The translations under genes were made by a program, and so were the position numbers. Of a stretch of DNA of 64,000 bases, positions 16,781 through 27,150 are shown one piece after another (the first letter of the stretch is position 1; every line of letters begins with the position of its first letter). Source of the stretch: Nostoc mirabile CHAB5784 (GTDB taxonomy: Bacteria > Cyanobacteriota > Cyanobacteriia > Cyanobacteriales > Nostocaceae); NCBI RefSeq assembly GCF_020829645.1, contig NZ_JAIVFS010000005.1:1-64000 (forward strand), read 5' to 3'. The notes under the pieces are model-generated. The model did not search any database and had not been told where the DNA came from. It was given only the letters and a program-made list of their open reading frames with translations.

Positions 16781-19399
16781 CTACTTAGTAAGCATTGTCC
16801 AAACACCATCCCAGGATTCTGGGGGCGGCGCTTGTTGGTAATTACGCGCACGTTCTAGGTGGATATCAACAGCTTGGTCTTGGGGTTGGATACATTTGGC
16901 GGCTTCAAAACAGGCGATCGCTTGTGAGAAGTTGCGCGATAAATAAGCCGAGCGTCCAGTATGATAGTGAAACAAAAACTCTTGAGTGTTGGCATCTAAA
17001 GGGGTACTGCGATCGCCAATTAACTCGTAGATATTAACTGCCTGGTGTTTCCCTTTGACTCGAATTTTATCTAACTGGCGCACCCAAATGCGATCGCTGC
17101 AAAGTTGGTAAGTAAATTCGCTTAGAATTATATCACAACCATAATCTTTAGTTACCGCTTCCAAACGCGAACTCAAATTTACGCCATCTCCAATTACGGT
17201 GTAATCCATCCGTTTGCGGGAACCAATATTACCCGAAACCACATCCCCAGAACTAATCCCAATGCCAATATGGATTTGTGGCTGCGCCTGGATAATTCGC
17301 CGCCGATTAAATTCCTCTAACCGTTGTCGCATATCTAATGCTGACTGTACAGCCCTCCAAGCATGATTTTCTGTAAGTGGTAGCGGCGCACCAAATACCG
17401 CCATTAAGGCATCACCAATAAATTTATCGAGAGTGCCTTCGTAGTTAAAAACCGCCTCCACCATCGTTTCAAAATACTGATTGAGCAGCAATACCACTTC
17501 AGCTGCACCAAGATTTTCTGTAAGTGTTGTGTAGCCCCGGATATCAGAAAACAAGATGGTTACTTCCTTGCGCTCACCCACCATTAAAGCATCTTCCCCC
17601 AAAGCCATAATTTGCTCGGCTACATGGGGCGTTAGGTAGCGGGACATGGTAGTTTTCATCCGTTTTTCCTGGCTGATGTCTTCCAACACCACCAAACCAC
17701 CCCGGACACCGCCTTCGGGATTAGTTAGGGGATTAACAGTTAGATTTGTGCTGCGTTCTAACTTTTGCACCTCATCAGCAGTAAGAAACTCAGATTGGGA
17801 AGTGAGGGGTAGATTCCAGGGAATGAACACATCGGGGTTAGTGCGATCGCGGACTGCTAAAATTGAGTCCTGAGTCCTGAATTTTGATTCTTGAGTCTCA
17901 CTTTTAACTTCTAACTCCTCACTTTTAACTTGAAAAATTCCCACTATCAAACTTTGCTCTGGCACATAATGTTTAGCTCCAGTTTTTAAACTATCTTCTA
18001 GCCGCATTTGAAGATTTTCAATTGGCACAACTTCCCAAACTAGGTGGCCAATCAAATTTTGTTCCCACGAAAGCTTGTTGTTCTTACTATTAGCATCTTT
18101 TATAGGACAGCCAAGCAACTCTAGCGCCGCATCATTAATTGTAACAATGCGTCCTGCCATATCTGTAGAAATCACTGCATCTGATAAACTTTGTAAAATA
18201 TCTTTTTGATACTGTTTTTCTAACAGCACATTTTCAAATAAGCGAGCATTTTCTAAAGCAACTCCTGCCTGAATATTAAAAGCCCGCATAAACTCTTCAT
18301 CAGAAGCGGTAAAACTGCTTTGTTGTTTATTAATTAATTGTGTAACGCCAATTAATTCATTTGCCGAATTAAATACTGGCAAACACAGAATATTACGAGT
18401 TACATACCCAGTTTTTCTATCTGTAGTCGGGTCAAACCGGGGATCTTTATAAGCATCGGAAATATTTAAGGCTTCACCAGTGGAGGCCACATAGCCAGCA
18501 ATGCCACGGTTAGCAGGAATGCGGATTTCTATTAAGTTTGTGCCATCTGCCGCCGCAGCAACTTTCGTCCAGAGTTCGCTCATCTCTTTACGATATAAAA
18601 ACAGTGTGCTGCGGTCTGCTTGCATTAAAATTCGAGCTTGCTCCATGACTATCTGCAAAGTTGCTTCTAAATCCAGACTTTGCCCCAGTGTCTGAGTTGC
18701 CCGCAACAAAGCCGTTGCGCCTCTTTGATTACGAGCGGCTACATAAAAAGATTGGCAGCTTTCCAGAATAATACCAATAGAAGCGGCGAAGTCTCGAAAA
18801 CGTTCTTCATCATCAGAATTAAACGGAACATTCCCGGTTTTATTAGCCAGTTGCACTACCGCTACAGTCTGGTTTTTGCTACTGATAACAGGCATACATA
18901 AAATATTATGGATTTTGTAGCCCATTTGTTTTTCAAGTTCTGGGCTAAATAAGGGATGAGTATAAGTTTCAGATATATTTAGATATTCACCTGTACTGGC
19001 AACATGACCGGGGATACCCACTGTAATGGGAGTCCGAATTTCTAAGAATTTTTGGGTATTATCTTGGGGAACTTTTGACCACAGTTGACCTTTGTCATAG
19101 TCAACTAAAAAAATAGCTGTGTGTTCTGCTTGCAGGATTTGACCAATTTTGAGTGTGATAGCTTCTAGCACCTTCTCTAACATAGTTTCTAGAGCTTCAT
19201 TATTGATCAGTTCAATAGCTCTAAGAAATTGCTGGAATTCAGCAGTTATGAAGTCGAGTAAGCAAACAAATTCATTAACAGATAAGTCTTTAACACGACG
19301 CAGTAGGGCGTGAGTACGATTAACTTGAGTCAGTTCAGTTAATGTAGCCAAGACGCTGCCAGGGTTGGGGAGTGTCACGTCGCTTCGCTCCGAATTCAA
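16781..19399 (-). CDS. cyaB: Adenylate cyclase with tandem GAF domains (CyaB type)
   Basis: About 872 residues. GAF-A (about 70-215) and GAF-B (about 235-385) both carry NKxnFxxxDE-like elements (LANKTGNVPFNSDDEERF; INKQQSSFTASDEEF), the cAMP/cGMP-type GAF signature. A PAS domain follows (about 395-470), then a class III cyclase domain (about 600-780) with metal Asp residues in ILFSDIRGYTTL and FIGDALMAVFG and the region DYTVIGDGVNLSSRLE, and a C-terminal TPR-like tail. This order and length match Anabaena CyaB1/CyaB2, where cAMP binding to GAF raises cyclase activity in a positive loop. The start is TTG at 19399; GTG at 19378 is an alternative. Which paralogue it is cannot be settled here. 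Confidence 0.9.
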   Translation of the reverse strand: MNSERSDVTLPNPGSVLATLTELTQVNRTHALLRRVKDLSVNEFVCLLDFITAEFQQFLRAIELINNEALETMLEKVLEAITLKIGQILQAEHTAIFLVDYDKGQLWSKVPQDNTQKFLEIRTPITVGIPGHVASTGEYLNISETYTHPLFSPELEKQMGYKIHNILCMPVISSKNQTVAVVQLANKTGNVPFNSDDEERFRDFAASIGIILESCQSFYVAARNQRGATALLRATQTLGQSLDLEATLQIVMEQARILMQADRSTLFLYRKEMSELWTKVAAAADGTNLIEIRIPANRGIAGYVASTGEALNISDAYKDPRFDPTTDRKTGYVTRNILCLPVFNSANELIGVTQLINKQQSSFTASDEEFMRAFNIQAGVALENARLFENVLLEKQYQKDILQSLSDAVISTDMAGRIVTINDAALELLGCPIKDANSKNNKLSWEQNLIGHLVWEVVPIENLQMRLEDSLKTGAKHYVPEQSLIVGIFQVKSEELEVKSETQESKFRTQDSILAVRDRTNPDVFIPWNLPLTSQSEFLTADEVQKLERSTNLTVNPLTNPEGGVRGGLVVLEDISQEKRMKTTMSRYLTPHVAEQIMALGEDALMVGERKEVTILFSDIRGYTTLTENLGAAEVVLLLNQYFETMVEAVFNYEGTLDKFIGDALMAVFGAPLPLTENHAWRAVQSALDMRQRLEEFNRRRIIQAQPQIHIGIGISSGDVVSGNIGSRKRMDYTVIGDGVNLSSRLEAVTKDYGCDIILSEFTYQLCSDRIWVRQLDKIRVKGKHQAVNIYELIGDRSTPLDANTQEFLFHYHTGRSAYLSRNFSQAIACFEAAKCIQPQDQAVDIHLERARNYQQAPPPESWDGVWTMLTK

Positions 19400-19655
19400 A
19401 ATTCACGCATTCAATAATTTTTAATCCCCATACATAAATTTAGGGGCAAGTCAACGGACGCCGTATTTCTCTCTACGAGACGCCAAAGGCGAACGCGCAG
19501 TGCATCACTACATATATTTTTTTTCTTCTCCATAAATAAATTTACTTGCTCTGTATCATGAGTCTGTTTCGGTCACGGGAATTTTAAATTTTAGATTTTG
19601 GGCATGGGTCAATAATAGTTCTTCTTCCCCTGCCTCCCCTGCCTCCCCTGTCCCC
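19400..19655. other. cyaB-sqdX gap with dispersed repeat fragments
   Basis: The gap contains a dispersed repeat around 19470-19505 (CTACGAGACGCCAAAGGCGA) and a C-rich heptamer tract (CCCTGCCTCCCC units, 19627-19672) that overlaps the end of sqdX. I see no gene. Confidence 0.55.
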
Positions 19656-20801
19656 CTACTCCCTACTCCCTGATTTTGCCAACTTTTCAGAAAATATCAC
19701 CTTTTGATAGTAATCTTGTAGCTGTCTGGTGGCAGATGGCCAACCCCAACTTTCTGCCTCCTGGCGAGCATTTTGACGGATGATGTCTCGTTGTTGTTTT
19801 TGTTCTAAGAGGCGAACAGTAGCAGCTAATGCTCCTTGAACATCTGCTGTTGGCTCAAAAAGATATCCATTTACTCCATCTGTGACAATATCGGGAATTC
19901 CCCCGGAACGGGCTGCTACTACCGGACAGCCAGCTGCCATTGCTTCTAGTAGTACTAAACCTAGTGTTTCTGTACGGGAAGGAAAGATAAAGGCATCAGC
20001 ACTCGCAAAGGCAGAACCTAATTCTTGCCCTATGAGATAGCCAACAAAATAAGTGTTTGTGCCAGCAAAGTGTTTTTGCAATGCTTCACGATGGGGGCCA
20101 TCCCCAACCAATGCTAACCGCGCTTCGGGAATTGCTTCTAAAATTGGTTTGATGCGCTCAATTTCTTTTTCAGCAGAAAGCCGCCCCACGTAAAGTAGTA
20201 ATGGACTTTCTGGATGATTTTTTGATAGGCGCGATCGCATCTCTACACTAGCTAAATCGGGGTGAAATAATTCCGTATCCACCCCGCGCTGCCATAAATC
20301 TACACGTTCAATACCATGTGCTGTCAGTTCCTCCACCATTGCTGTGGAAGTACACAGATTTAAAGCTGCTTGATTATGAGCGCCTTTCAGCAGTTCCCAA
20401 AGAAAACCCTCCAGCATCCCCAAGCCGTAATGCTGGAGATATTGGGGTAAATGCGTGTGATAAGACGCTACTAAGGGTATTTTGAGGATTTTGCTATAAA
20501 ATATCCCAGATAAACCTAAAACTGCTGGATTCACGACATGAATAATATCTGGCTTGAACTCTTCTAAGGCGTACCCAATGGCTGGGCGGGGAAGTGCCAT
20601 TTTCAATTCTGGATACAATGGCAGAGGAAAGCCAGTAACGCCATAAACTTTAGCGCCTTTGTGTTCTGTAATGCCTCCATCAGGGGCAATCACCAGCACT
20701 TGATTACCACTGCGCTGTAAATGGTCAACAGTATGGCGCAGGCGCGTTACAATGCCGTCAACCTTGGGTAAAAAGGTTTCGGTGAATAGGGCAATTCTCA
20801 T
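19656..20801 (-). CDS. sqdX: Sulfoquinovosyl diacylglycerol synthase
   Basis: A 381-residue GT4-family glycosyltransferase with two Rossmann-like halves. N-terminal LFTETFLPKVDGIVTRLRHT and VIAPDGG are typical of SqdX and related lipid glycosyltransferases; the C-terminal half has LLYVGRLSAEKEIE, FIFPSRTETLGLVLLEAMAAG and PVVAARSGGIPDIV, the E-x7-E donor site. It transfers sulfoquinovose from UDP-sulfoquinovose to diacylglycerol to make SQDG, a thylakoid lipid. The role is supported by sqdB on the same strand upstream, with one DUF4291 gene between. The final residues come close to a repeat tract. Confidence 0.92.
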   Translation of the reverse strand: MRIALFTETFLPKVDGIVTRLRHTVDHLQRSGNQVLVIAPDGGITEHKGAKVYGVTGFPLPLYPELKMALPRPAIGYALEEFKPDIIHVVNPAVLGLSGIFYSKILKIPLVASYHTHLPQYLQHYGLGMLEGFLWELLKGAHNQAALNLCTSTAMVEELTAHGIERVDLWQRGVDTELFHPDLASVEMRSRLSKNHPESPLLLYVGRLSAEKEIERIKPILEAIPEARLALVGDGPHREALQKHFAGTNTYFVGYLIGQELGSAFASADAFIFPSRTETLGLVLLEAMAAGCPVVAARSGGIPDIVTDGVNGYLFEPTADVQGALAATVRLLEQKQQRDIIRQNARQEAESWGWPSATRQLQDYYQKVIFSEKLAKSGSRE

Positions 20802-20806
20802 AAAAA

Positions 20807-21451
20807 CTATTCAGTCCAGGCAGATAATCTCAGCTTTGCTTGCGTTTCGGTATCAAACACAGAATAGACCCTCTCCTGTGGTGTAATCAACTCTGCACAG
20901 TCAGATTTAATGTTTTGCCTCTGTTTTTGTACAAAGTCCGAGATATCCTCAATGTTGACAATCCAATCTTTGGCGTAAGCAGCTAGTACTTCACCACGTA
21001 ACCCTAACTGAATAGCGCGTCTTTCTAATTTTGTCCCAGATGGGTGATGGTCTGGGTCCCATTGTAGACGAACTTGTGATTGCTTCAATGCTCTTTGCCA
21101 GGCACTTTTATCAGGATAAAGTTCTGGAACGTAGCTGGAATGAACAGCCGCCGCTAAGATTTCTTCAATTGCCGAACGCTTCATCCAAATAGCTAACACT
21201 ACCTCTTGCCCATTTTGTGTACCCCATCCAGAACGATACATCATCCAAAGGAAGTTAGGTTTTATCCAACTCATACGCTCAAAACTGAACTCACCACCAA
21301 AATAACCGTAGGTGGCGGCGAAGTTACCAATAGATGGACGATACGCCTGATAAACAACAATTAAATGGTCGTCATATTGTGCTAAAATATGGCGACCATT
21401 TTCAGGCCAATTACTGACTTGAGTTAAATAAGGTTCTGTTATCAGCCGCAC
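20807..21451 (-). CDS. DUF4291 protein within the sulfolipid operon
   Basis: A 214-residue soluble protein starting at GTG. It has the DUF4291 hallmarks: AQYDDHLIVVYQAYRPSIG, FSFERMSWIKPNFLWMMYRS, and the PDHHPSGTKLERRAIQLGLRG segment. DUF4291 has no established biochemical role that I know; the Tyr-Arg-Pro and Arg-Met-Ser-Trp-Ile-Lys motifs suggest a nucleotide or nucleic-acid binding fold, which is inference. It lies 12 bp after sqdB and 5 bp before sqdX, so it is very likely co-transcribed with both. It could be a passenger or could assist SQDG synthesis. Confidence 0.85.
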   Translation of the reverse strand: MRLITEPYLTQVSNWPENGRHILAQYDDHLIVVYQAYRPSIGNFAATYGYFGGEFSFERMSWIKPNFLWMMYRSGWGTQNGQEVVLAIWMKRSAIEEILAAAVHSSYVPELYPDKSAWQRALKQSQVRLQWDPDHHPSGTKLERRAIQLGLRGEVLAAYAKDWIVNIEDISDFVQKQRQNIKSDCAELITPQERVYSVFDTETQAKLRLSAWTE

Positions 21452-21463
21452 GCAGAGTTTATC

Positions 21464-22630
<1,167 letters not shown>

Positions 22631-22689
22631 TTACTCGCTGATAGCTAAATCTATCAGGTTTCTGTCCCCTCTCAATCATCATTCTGGGA

Positions 22690-22800
22690 GAGATGTGGAT
22701 TTTAGGGGAAGTGGGGAGTAGGTAGAGACGCGATTAATCGCGTCTGTGGGGAGGCAGGGGGAGAAGAATTAATAACCAATGCCCAATGCCCAATGCCCAC
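22690..22800. repeat. Heptamer repeats with a second copy of the 20-bp palindrome
   Basis: The tract holds GGGGAGTA-type and CCCAATG-type short repeats. Embedded at about 22726-22745 is AGACGCGATTAATCGCGTCT, identical to the palindrome at 9403-9422. Confidence 0.8.
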
Positions 22801-22803
22801 CTT

Positions 22804-23334
22804 TCAAGACTTTGAAATCCGATACTGCTGGGCAATGTAATAAAACAAACGATAGTAATCTTGAAAATCGTGGCTCTTGCTTCGTCCCTGCCAGTAGTAT
22901 TTCATTTGACTCTGAGTTAGTGTCAGTGTCATTGAACCTACTCGTTGATCAACTTCTACAACCAGCACCCCAGATACGCCTTGGGCGGTTTGAAAGTTGG
23001 GCTTTATCTTTTTCACAGATTCTTGATCTGTAACAATCGAATTTGGTAATTGCTGACTTGCCCATCCCCGAATTTCCACTGAGTTATCCTGTGGTGAAAG
23101 AAACGCAATCCCATCATCATTTGCTGGTGCTGCTAAAGAAGTCCAGTTACTCGGATATGGAAATTCAAAGCCATAACGGGAGTTGCTATAAGTTTTCCAT
23201 GCGATCGCTCCGGCGTTAAAATAATTTGCAGTACAACCCCACAAGATTATTAACAGGGCAATAACTCCGCTAACGCTGGCGGCAAACCGATAAATTCTTC
23301 GCCCCAAACTACAGGTTTTATTAGCAGTAGCCAT
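22804..23334 (-). CDS. Putative lipoprotein of unknown function
   Basis: A 176-residue protein. A basic start (RRIYRFAAS) and hydrophobic segment lead to LLIILWGCTA, a good lipobox, so the mature protein probably begins at that Cys and is tethered to a membrane. The mature part has YSNSRYGFEFPYPSNWTSL, GIAFLSPQDNSVEIRGWAS, VLVVEVDQRVGSMTLTL and YYRLFYYIAQQY. The 'YGFEFPYPSNW' opening resembles PsbP-fold and related small lipoproteins, but the match is only in style. No partner gene is obvious; it precedes a divergent FHA gene by 220 bp. Confidence 0.7.
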   Translation of the reverse strand: MATANKTCSLGRRIYRFAASVSGVIALLIILWGCTANYFNAGAIAWKTYSNSRYGFEFPYPSNWTSLAAPANDDGIAFLSPQDNSVEIRGWASQQLPNSIVTDQESVKKIKPNFQTAQGVSGVLVVEVDQRVGSMTLTLTQSQMKYYWQGRSKSHDFQDYYRLFYYIAQQYRISKS

Positions 23335-23554
23335 TTACATTACACATTTTGCCAAAGTCACTGATTTTATAGAAGTACCAGAAACTCAGATCAATACCTT
23401 GGCCAATCTACTAGCTATTCCCGAATCCGTAAACTGCTGAAGAAACTGCACCACAAGAGGGCTAATTAAAAATTCAATAATATTCAGGATATTTACCATT
23501 CTCTTTTAAGTTCTCAGTAGAGAAACTTATAAAGAGTGCTTTATCACACAACTT

Positions 23555-24364
23555 ATGCACAGTGCATCTCAGACAGCCGAGGTAACTTTGGAGCTTTTTC
23601 ACTTCCAAACCAACACATCTTTACAATTTCCAGCAAATCTTTCTGTAATTTGCATCGGTAAGCCAAACGACCAAAAATCACCAGATATTGATATTTCTGG
23701 CTTACCAGATTCGGATGTGGCATCTCGCATCCACGCACAAATTTGGATAAGTGGGGATGAATACCATATCACCGATTTGGGCAGTTCTAATGGCACATAC
23801 ATTAACGGTGCGAAACTTCAACCTCAAGTTTTTTGTCCATTGCATCCAGGAGATAGAATTTCCCTTGGACAGGGAGACAAAATAACTTTCATGTTTAGGG
23901 TGCAGCAGCACTCTGCATCTGCCACAACAAATCCTCCGCCAAACTCCGCGCCCACAAAAATTACAGCGCCTACCATCGGTAAAGAAGAGGAACAAGTAAT
24001 CCTTGCTAGTAAGCTTATTGGTTTAGGACTAATCCTAGCAGGCGTTACATTTTTAAGTACAAGTATTTATGTGAGCGTCTACTTACGCAGCACACCTGGA
24101 ATTTTGCTGTGTATTGGAGGTGCAGTAGCTCTAAATTGGGGTGGGCGCGATAATCGGAAACTGGGATGGGTGTTGATTGGCATAGGAATTGCTCTATTCA
24201 TCGCCAGTGGTGTTGTAATCGGCTCTGTGTCCCTTTTTTCTATACTTGTGTCATTCGCTGGCATCTCTTGTGGATATCAGTTGTTTACAACCGGAAAGGT
24301 GTTCAACTTTAATCCGCTTACGCTCCAAATAGTTAAAAAATCAGCCAACTCAGGCAATCATTAA
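23555..24364 (+). CDS. FHA-domain membrane protein
   Basis: A 269-residue protein. Residues 28-115 form an FHA domain: ICIGKPNDQKSPDIDIS (Gly-Lys rather than the usual Gly-Arg), VASRIHAQIWI (the SRxHA motif), DLGSSNGTYINGAKL and GDRISLGQGDKITF. FHA domains bind phosphothreonine. After a Pro/Thr-rich linker, residues 150-260 hold about four hydrophobic segments (LIGLGLILAGVTFL, GILLCIGGAVAL, GWVLIGIGIALF, SLFSILVSFAGISC). It could act as a membrane adaptor for Ser/Thr kinases, two of which lie in this window, though not nearby. Confidence 0.88.
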   Translation: MHSASQTAEVTLELFHFQTNTSLQFPANLSVICIGKPNDQKSPDIDISGLPDSDVASRIHAQIWISGDEYHITDLGSSNGTYINGAKLQPQVFCPLHPGDRISLGQGDKITFMFRVQQHSASATTNPPPNSAPTKITAPTIGKEEEQVILASKLIGLGLILAGVTFLSTSIYVSVYLRSTPGILLCIGGAVALNWGGRDNRKLGWVLIGIGIALFIASGVVIGSVSLFSILVSFAGISCGYQLFTTGKVFNFNPLTLQIVKKSANSGNH

Positions 24365-24587
24365 ATTAGCGATCACTAATGATTGAGATTTCAGGTTTTG
24401 AGTGCCTAAGTCCTGATTAATTCTCAGAGGTTTGTAGTCAGCTATTTATCACTCAATAAACAGCATTTCAGCCTCAAATGTAAACAAATGTAACAATATT
24501 GGCGTCAAAACGTTTTGCTGTCTTGACAACCAATAGAAGAACCGATAACTTGATATACATACCCGGGTAAGACCGTTAAAGAGTTAT

Positions 24588-24941
24588 ATGCAAACGCAAA
24601 CTAAGCAAAAGGTCACTTTGTATTTATCGCCAGAGTTGCACAAAAAATTGAAGATTCGTTCAGCAGTCGATTCAGAACCAATGTCAGAACTTGCGGAACG
24701 TGCCCTCGTTTTTTACTTATCTAATTCAGAATTGGTTGACGAGGTAGAAGATTCTTCTTATGGGCGGACTCATAGAGTTTATTCATGCCCAACTTGTGAT
24801 AGCTCACTAGTATTACGTGATGGGGAACTGGTTGCTTTAGGCAATCAACCAGGAGTAGTTGGTCAACAACATCTTTCCATAGATGAAATGGCTGAGGATG
24901 AAACCAATCCCAAGGGTGAGGAAGAGTTAGTTCCTTGCTAG
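24588..24941 (+). CDS. Small RHH-like protein upstream of ycf46
   Basis: A 117-residue protein. Residues 7-45 (KVTLYLSPELHKKLKIRSAV, EPMSELAERALVFYL) look like a ribbon-helix-helix DNA-binding fold. The second half has a CPTCDS knuckle near residue 67 and a long acidic tail ending in Cys. It lies 78 bp upstream of ycf46 on the same strand, which suggests co-transcription. A role in regulating the operon is possible but unproved. It has a paired Cys motif but not a full four-Cys zinc ribbon. Confidence 0.7.
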   Translation: MQTQTKQKVTLYLSPELHKKLKIRSAVDSEPMSELAERALVFYLSNSELVDEVEDSSYGRTHRVYSCPTCDSSLVLRDGELVALGNQPGVVGQQHLSIDEMAEDETNPKGEEELVPC

Positions 24942-25019
24942 ATAGATATTCATGATTCGGTTGTCTTTACCAGCAGCAATGTCTCTACTGTCTCTATAAG
25001 GTCTCAAGTAGGTCGATGT

Positions 25020-26531
25020 ATGAAAGAAGAGCTCAATATCCTAATTCAAGCTCAATACCCTTTAATCTACCTTGTGACCTCCGAGGAAGAGCGGGCCGAG
25101 CAAGCAGTTTCCACAATCGCCCAGTTGTTAAAGCCCCAGCGCCGAGTATTTGTTTGGACAGTAACACACGGGATTGTGGAGTATGGTCAACCCCGGAATG
25201 TCACCCAACATAATACCGTGTCTCCAGAGGCGGCGATTGAGTGGATAATTCGGCAGAAAGAACCAAGTATATTTATTCTTAAAGATTTACATCCTTTTAT
25301 TGATGCGCCTGCAACAAACAGATCGTTACGTGATGCGATCGCTAGCTTTAAAGGTACGCATAAAAACATCATTTTGATGTCACCGATGCAGCAAGTACCT
25401 ATAGAGTTAGAAAAAGAAGTTGTTGTTATTGATTTTACACTGCCAGATATGGCAGAGTTGAATAAAGTACTTACTCAGCACGTAGACCAAAATCGTGGTC
25501 GGCGGTTGACTACAGAAGCCAGAGAGAAGCTTCTTAGAGCAGCTTTAGGTCTAACTAAAGATGAAGCTGAGAAAGTATACCGAAAGGCACAGGTAACAAC
25601 TGGGCGTTTGACCGAAGATGAAGTAGATATCGTTTTATCTGAGAAAAAGCAACTAATTCGGCGCAATGGAATCTTAGAATACATTGAAGAAGATGAAACC
25701 ATTGATGCTGTAGGTGGCTTAGAAGAGTTAAAAAGATGGCTCAAGCAACGTTCTAACGCTTTTACAGAAAGAGCGAGAGAGTATGGTTTGCCTCAACCAA
25801 AGGGGATGTTAATTCTAGGGGTTCCCGGTTGCGGTAAGTCATTGATTGCCAAAACTACTTCCCGGCTGTGGGGTTTACCACTGTTGCGGTTGGATATGGG
25901 GCGAGTCTACGACGGCTCAATGGTGGGACGAAGTGAAGCAAACTTGCGAAACGCCCTGAAAACAGCAGAATCTATTTCCCCAGCGATTTTGTTTATCGAT
26001 GAATTGGATAAATCCTTTGCTGGTAGTGGAGGTTCTTCCGATTCTGATGGGGGGACTTCAAGTAGAATCTTCGGCTCTTTCCTTACATGGATGCAAGATA
26101 AGAAATCTCCAGTGTTTGTGATGGCAACTGCCAACAGAGTAGAACGCTTACCTGGCGAGTTTCTGAGGAAAGGACGCTTTGATGAAATTTTCTTTGTGGA
26201 TCTGCCAACACCAGAAGAACGGCAGCAGATTTTCAACATTCATCTGACCAAGCGCCGTGAAGACATCTCTCGATTCGATCTTGAGCAACTAGCCAAGATG
26301 TCTGATGGATTTTCTGGGGCAGAAATTGAGCAAGCGATCGTTGCGGCAATGTATGAAGCTTTTGCCCAAGATCGGGAGTTCACCCAACTAGATATTATTG
26401 CTGCACTGAAGGCAACATTGCCGCTGTCTCGAACGATGCAAGAACAAGTAACGGCTCTGAGAGATTGGGCCAGACAGCGTGCACGCCCCGCAGCATCCTC
26501 CGTAGCTGAATATCAGCGAATGGAGTTCTAA
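25020..26531 (+). CDS. ycf46: AAA+ ATPase Ycf46
   Basis: A 503-residue AAA+ protein matching Ycf46 in length and order. The N-terminal 200 residues are the Ycf46-specific part (LNILIQAQYPLIYLVTSEEE); the AAA module has Walker A GVPGCGKSLIAKT (about 265), Walker B ILFIDELDK (about 320), sensor 1 VMATANR, and the arginine-finger region LRKGRFDEIFFVDLP. The C-terminal lid contains GFSGAEIEQAIVAAM. Ycf46 is conserved in cyanobacteria and some algal plastids and has been linked to inorganic-carbon acclimation. ycf35 follows 140 bp downstream. Confidence 0.95.
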   Translation: MKEELNILIQAQYPLIYLVTSEEERAEQAVSTIAQLLKPQRRVFVWTVTHGIVEYGQPRNVTQHNTVSPEAAIEWIIRQKEPSIFILKDLHPFIDAPATNRSLRDAIASFKGTHKNIILMSPMQQVPIELEKEVVVIDFTLPDMAELNKVLTQHVDQNRGRRLTTEAREKLLRAALGLTKDEAEKVYRKAQVTTGRLTEDEVDIVLSEKKQLIRRNGILEYIEEDETIDAVGGLEELKRWLKQRSNAFTERAREYGLPQPKGMLILGVPGCGKSLIAKTTSRLWGLPLLRLDMGRVYDGSMVGRSEANLRNALKTAESISPAILFIDELDKSFAGSGGSSDSDGGTSSRIFGSFLTWMQDKKSPVFVMATANRVERLPGEFLRKGRFDEIFFVDLPTPEERQQIFNIHLTKRREDISRFDLEQLAKMSDGFSGAEIEQAIVAAMYEAFAQDREFTQLDIIAALKATLPLSRTMQEQVTALRDWARQRARPAASSVAEYQRMEF

Positions 26532-26591
26532 AAGCTTTCCTCTGCCATCCCAGGGGGAAAGGCTAGCTGAAAATGCTAGCAGTTATAAGAA

Positions 26592-26616
26592 AAGCCGCAT
26601 CCTGCTAACGCGGCTT
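26592..26616 (+). terminator. Hairpin between ycf46 and ycf35
   Basis: AAGCCGC and GCGGCTT pair across an 11-base loop. No T-run follows directly, so it may be a processing or attenuation structure rather than a full terminator. Confidence 0.4.
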
Positions 26617-26671
26617 CGCCCAAAACAAACCGTTGTCGTTTTTCTCAATCTTCTCATTGGAGGAAACCCAA

Positions 26672-27022
26672 ATGTCTCACTTTAGCACCCTGCGTACCAA
26701 AATCACCGATGCCGAAATCCTCAAGGCTTCCTTGCGCGACCTCGGTATCAGCGTAAAGACTGAAGCTGATGTCCGTGGTTATAACGGTCAGCGTGTCCGT
26801 TCTGACATCGTTGCTATGTTGGATGGCGAATATGACCTCGGCTGGTCTCGCAACAGCGATGGTTCTTTTGACCTAATTGCTGACCTGTGGGGCGTTGCTA
26901 AGAAGCACAACCAAACCGAGTTGATCAACTCCATCAACCAAAAGTATGCCGTTAACAAAACTTTGGCTGAAGTAAAACAGCGCGGTCTGCAAAACGCCAA
27001 TGTGAAGTTGGTATTGCAATAA
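26672..27022 (+). CDS. ycf35: Ycf35 (DUF1257) protein
   Basis: A 116-residue protein from the ATG at 26672, chosen because GGAGG lies 11 bases upstream and the conserved family start MSHFSTLRTKI follows. The DUF1257 body includes DAEILKASLRDLGI, VRGYNGQRVRSDIVAML and YDLGWSRNSDGSFDLIADLWG. Ycf35 is conserved in cyanobacteria and red-type plastids; its biochemical role is not known. Codon use is strongly biased (Asn AAC, Arg CGC/CGT), suggesting high expression. It is followed by a strong terminator. Confidence 0.94.
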   Translation: MSHFSTLRTKITDAEILKASLRDLGISVKTEADVRGYNGQRVRSDIVAMLDGEYDLGWSRNSDGSFDLIADLWGVAKKHNQTELINSINQKYAVNKTLAEVKQRGLQNANVKLVLQ

Positions 27023-27070
27023 CAATTTCTCTGCGCGTTCCCAAAGCTGCACGGGTTAACCATATAAATA

Positions 27071-27126
27071 GCGGTTAGCCCGCTTTTTTATCGGGACTGA
27101 GATGTATTTCTCAGTCCCGATTTTTA
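27071..27126 (+). terminator. Rho-independent terminator after ycf35
   Basis: Two hairpins in a row: GCGGTTAGCCCGC followed by six T, then ATCGGGACTGAGA/TCTCAGTCCCGAT (13-bp perfect stem, 27090-27121) followed by five T. The symmetric second stem could also serve the minus-strand gene ending at 27151. Confidence 0.9.
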
Positions 27127-27150
27127 TAAAATTGTATCCTTCAGTCGCAC

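Noticed and set aside
24523-24559. Promoter TTGACA and TATACA upstream of the RHH-like gene
   Set aside because: The spacing is about 25 bp, too long for a standard promoter, so it was not annotated.
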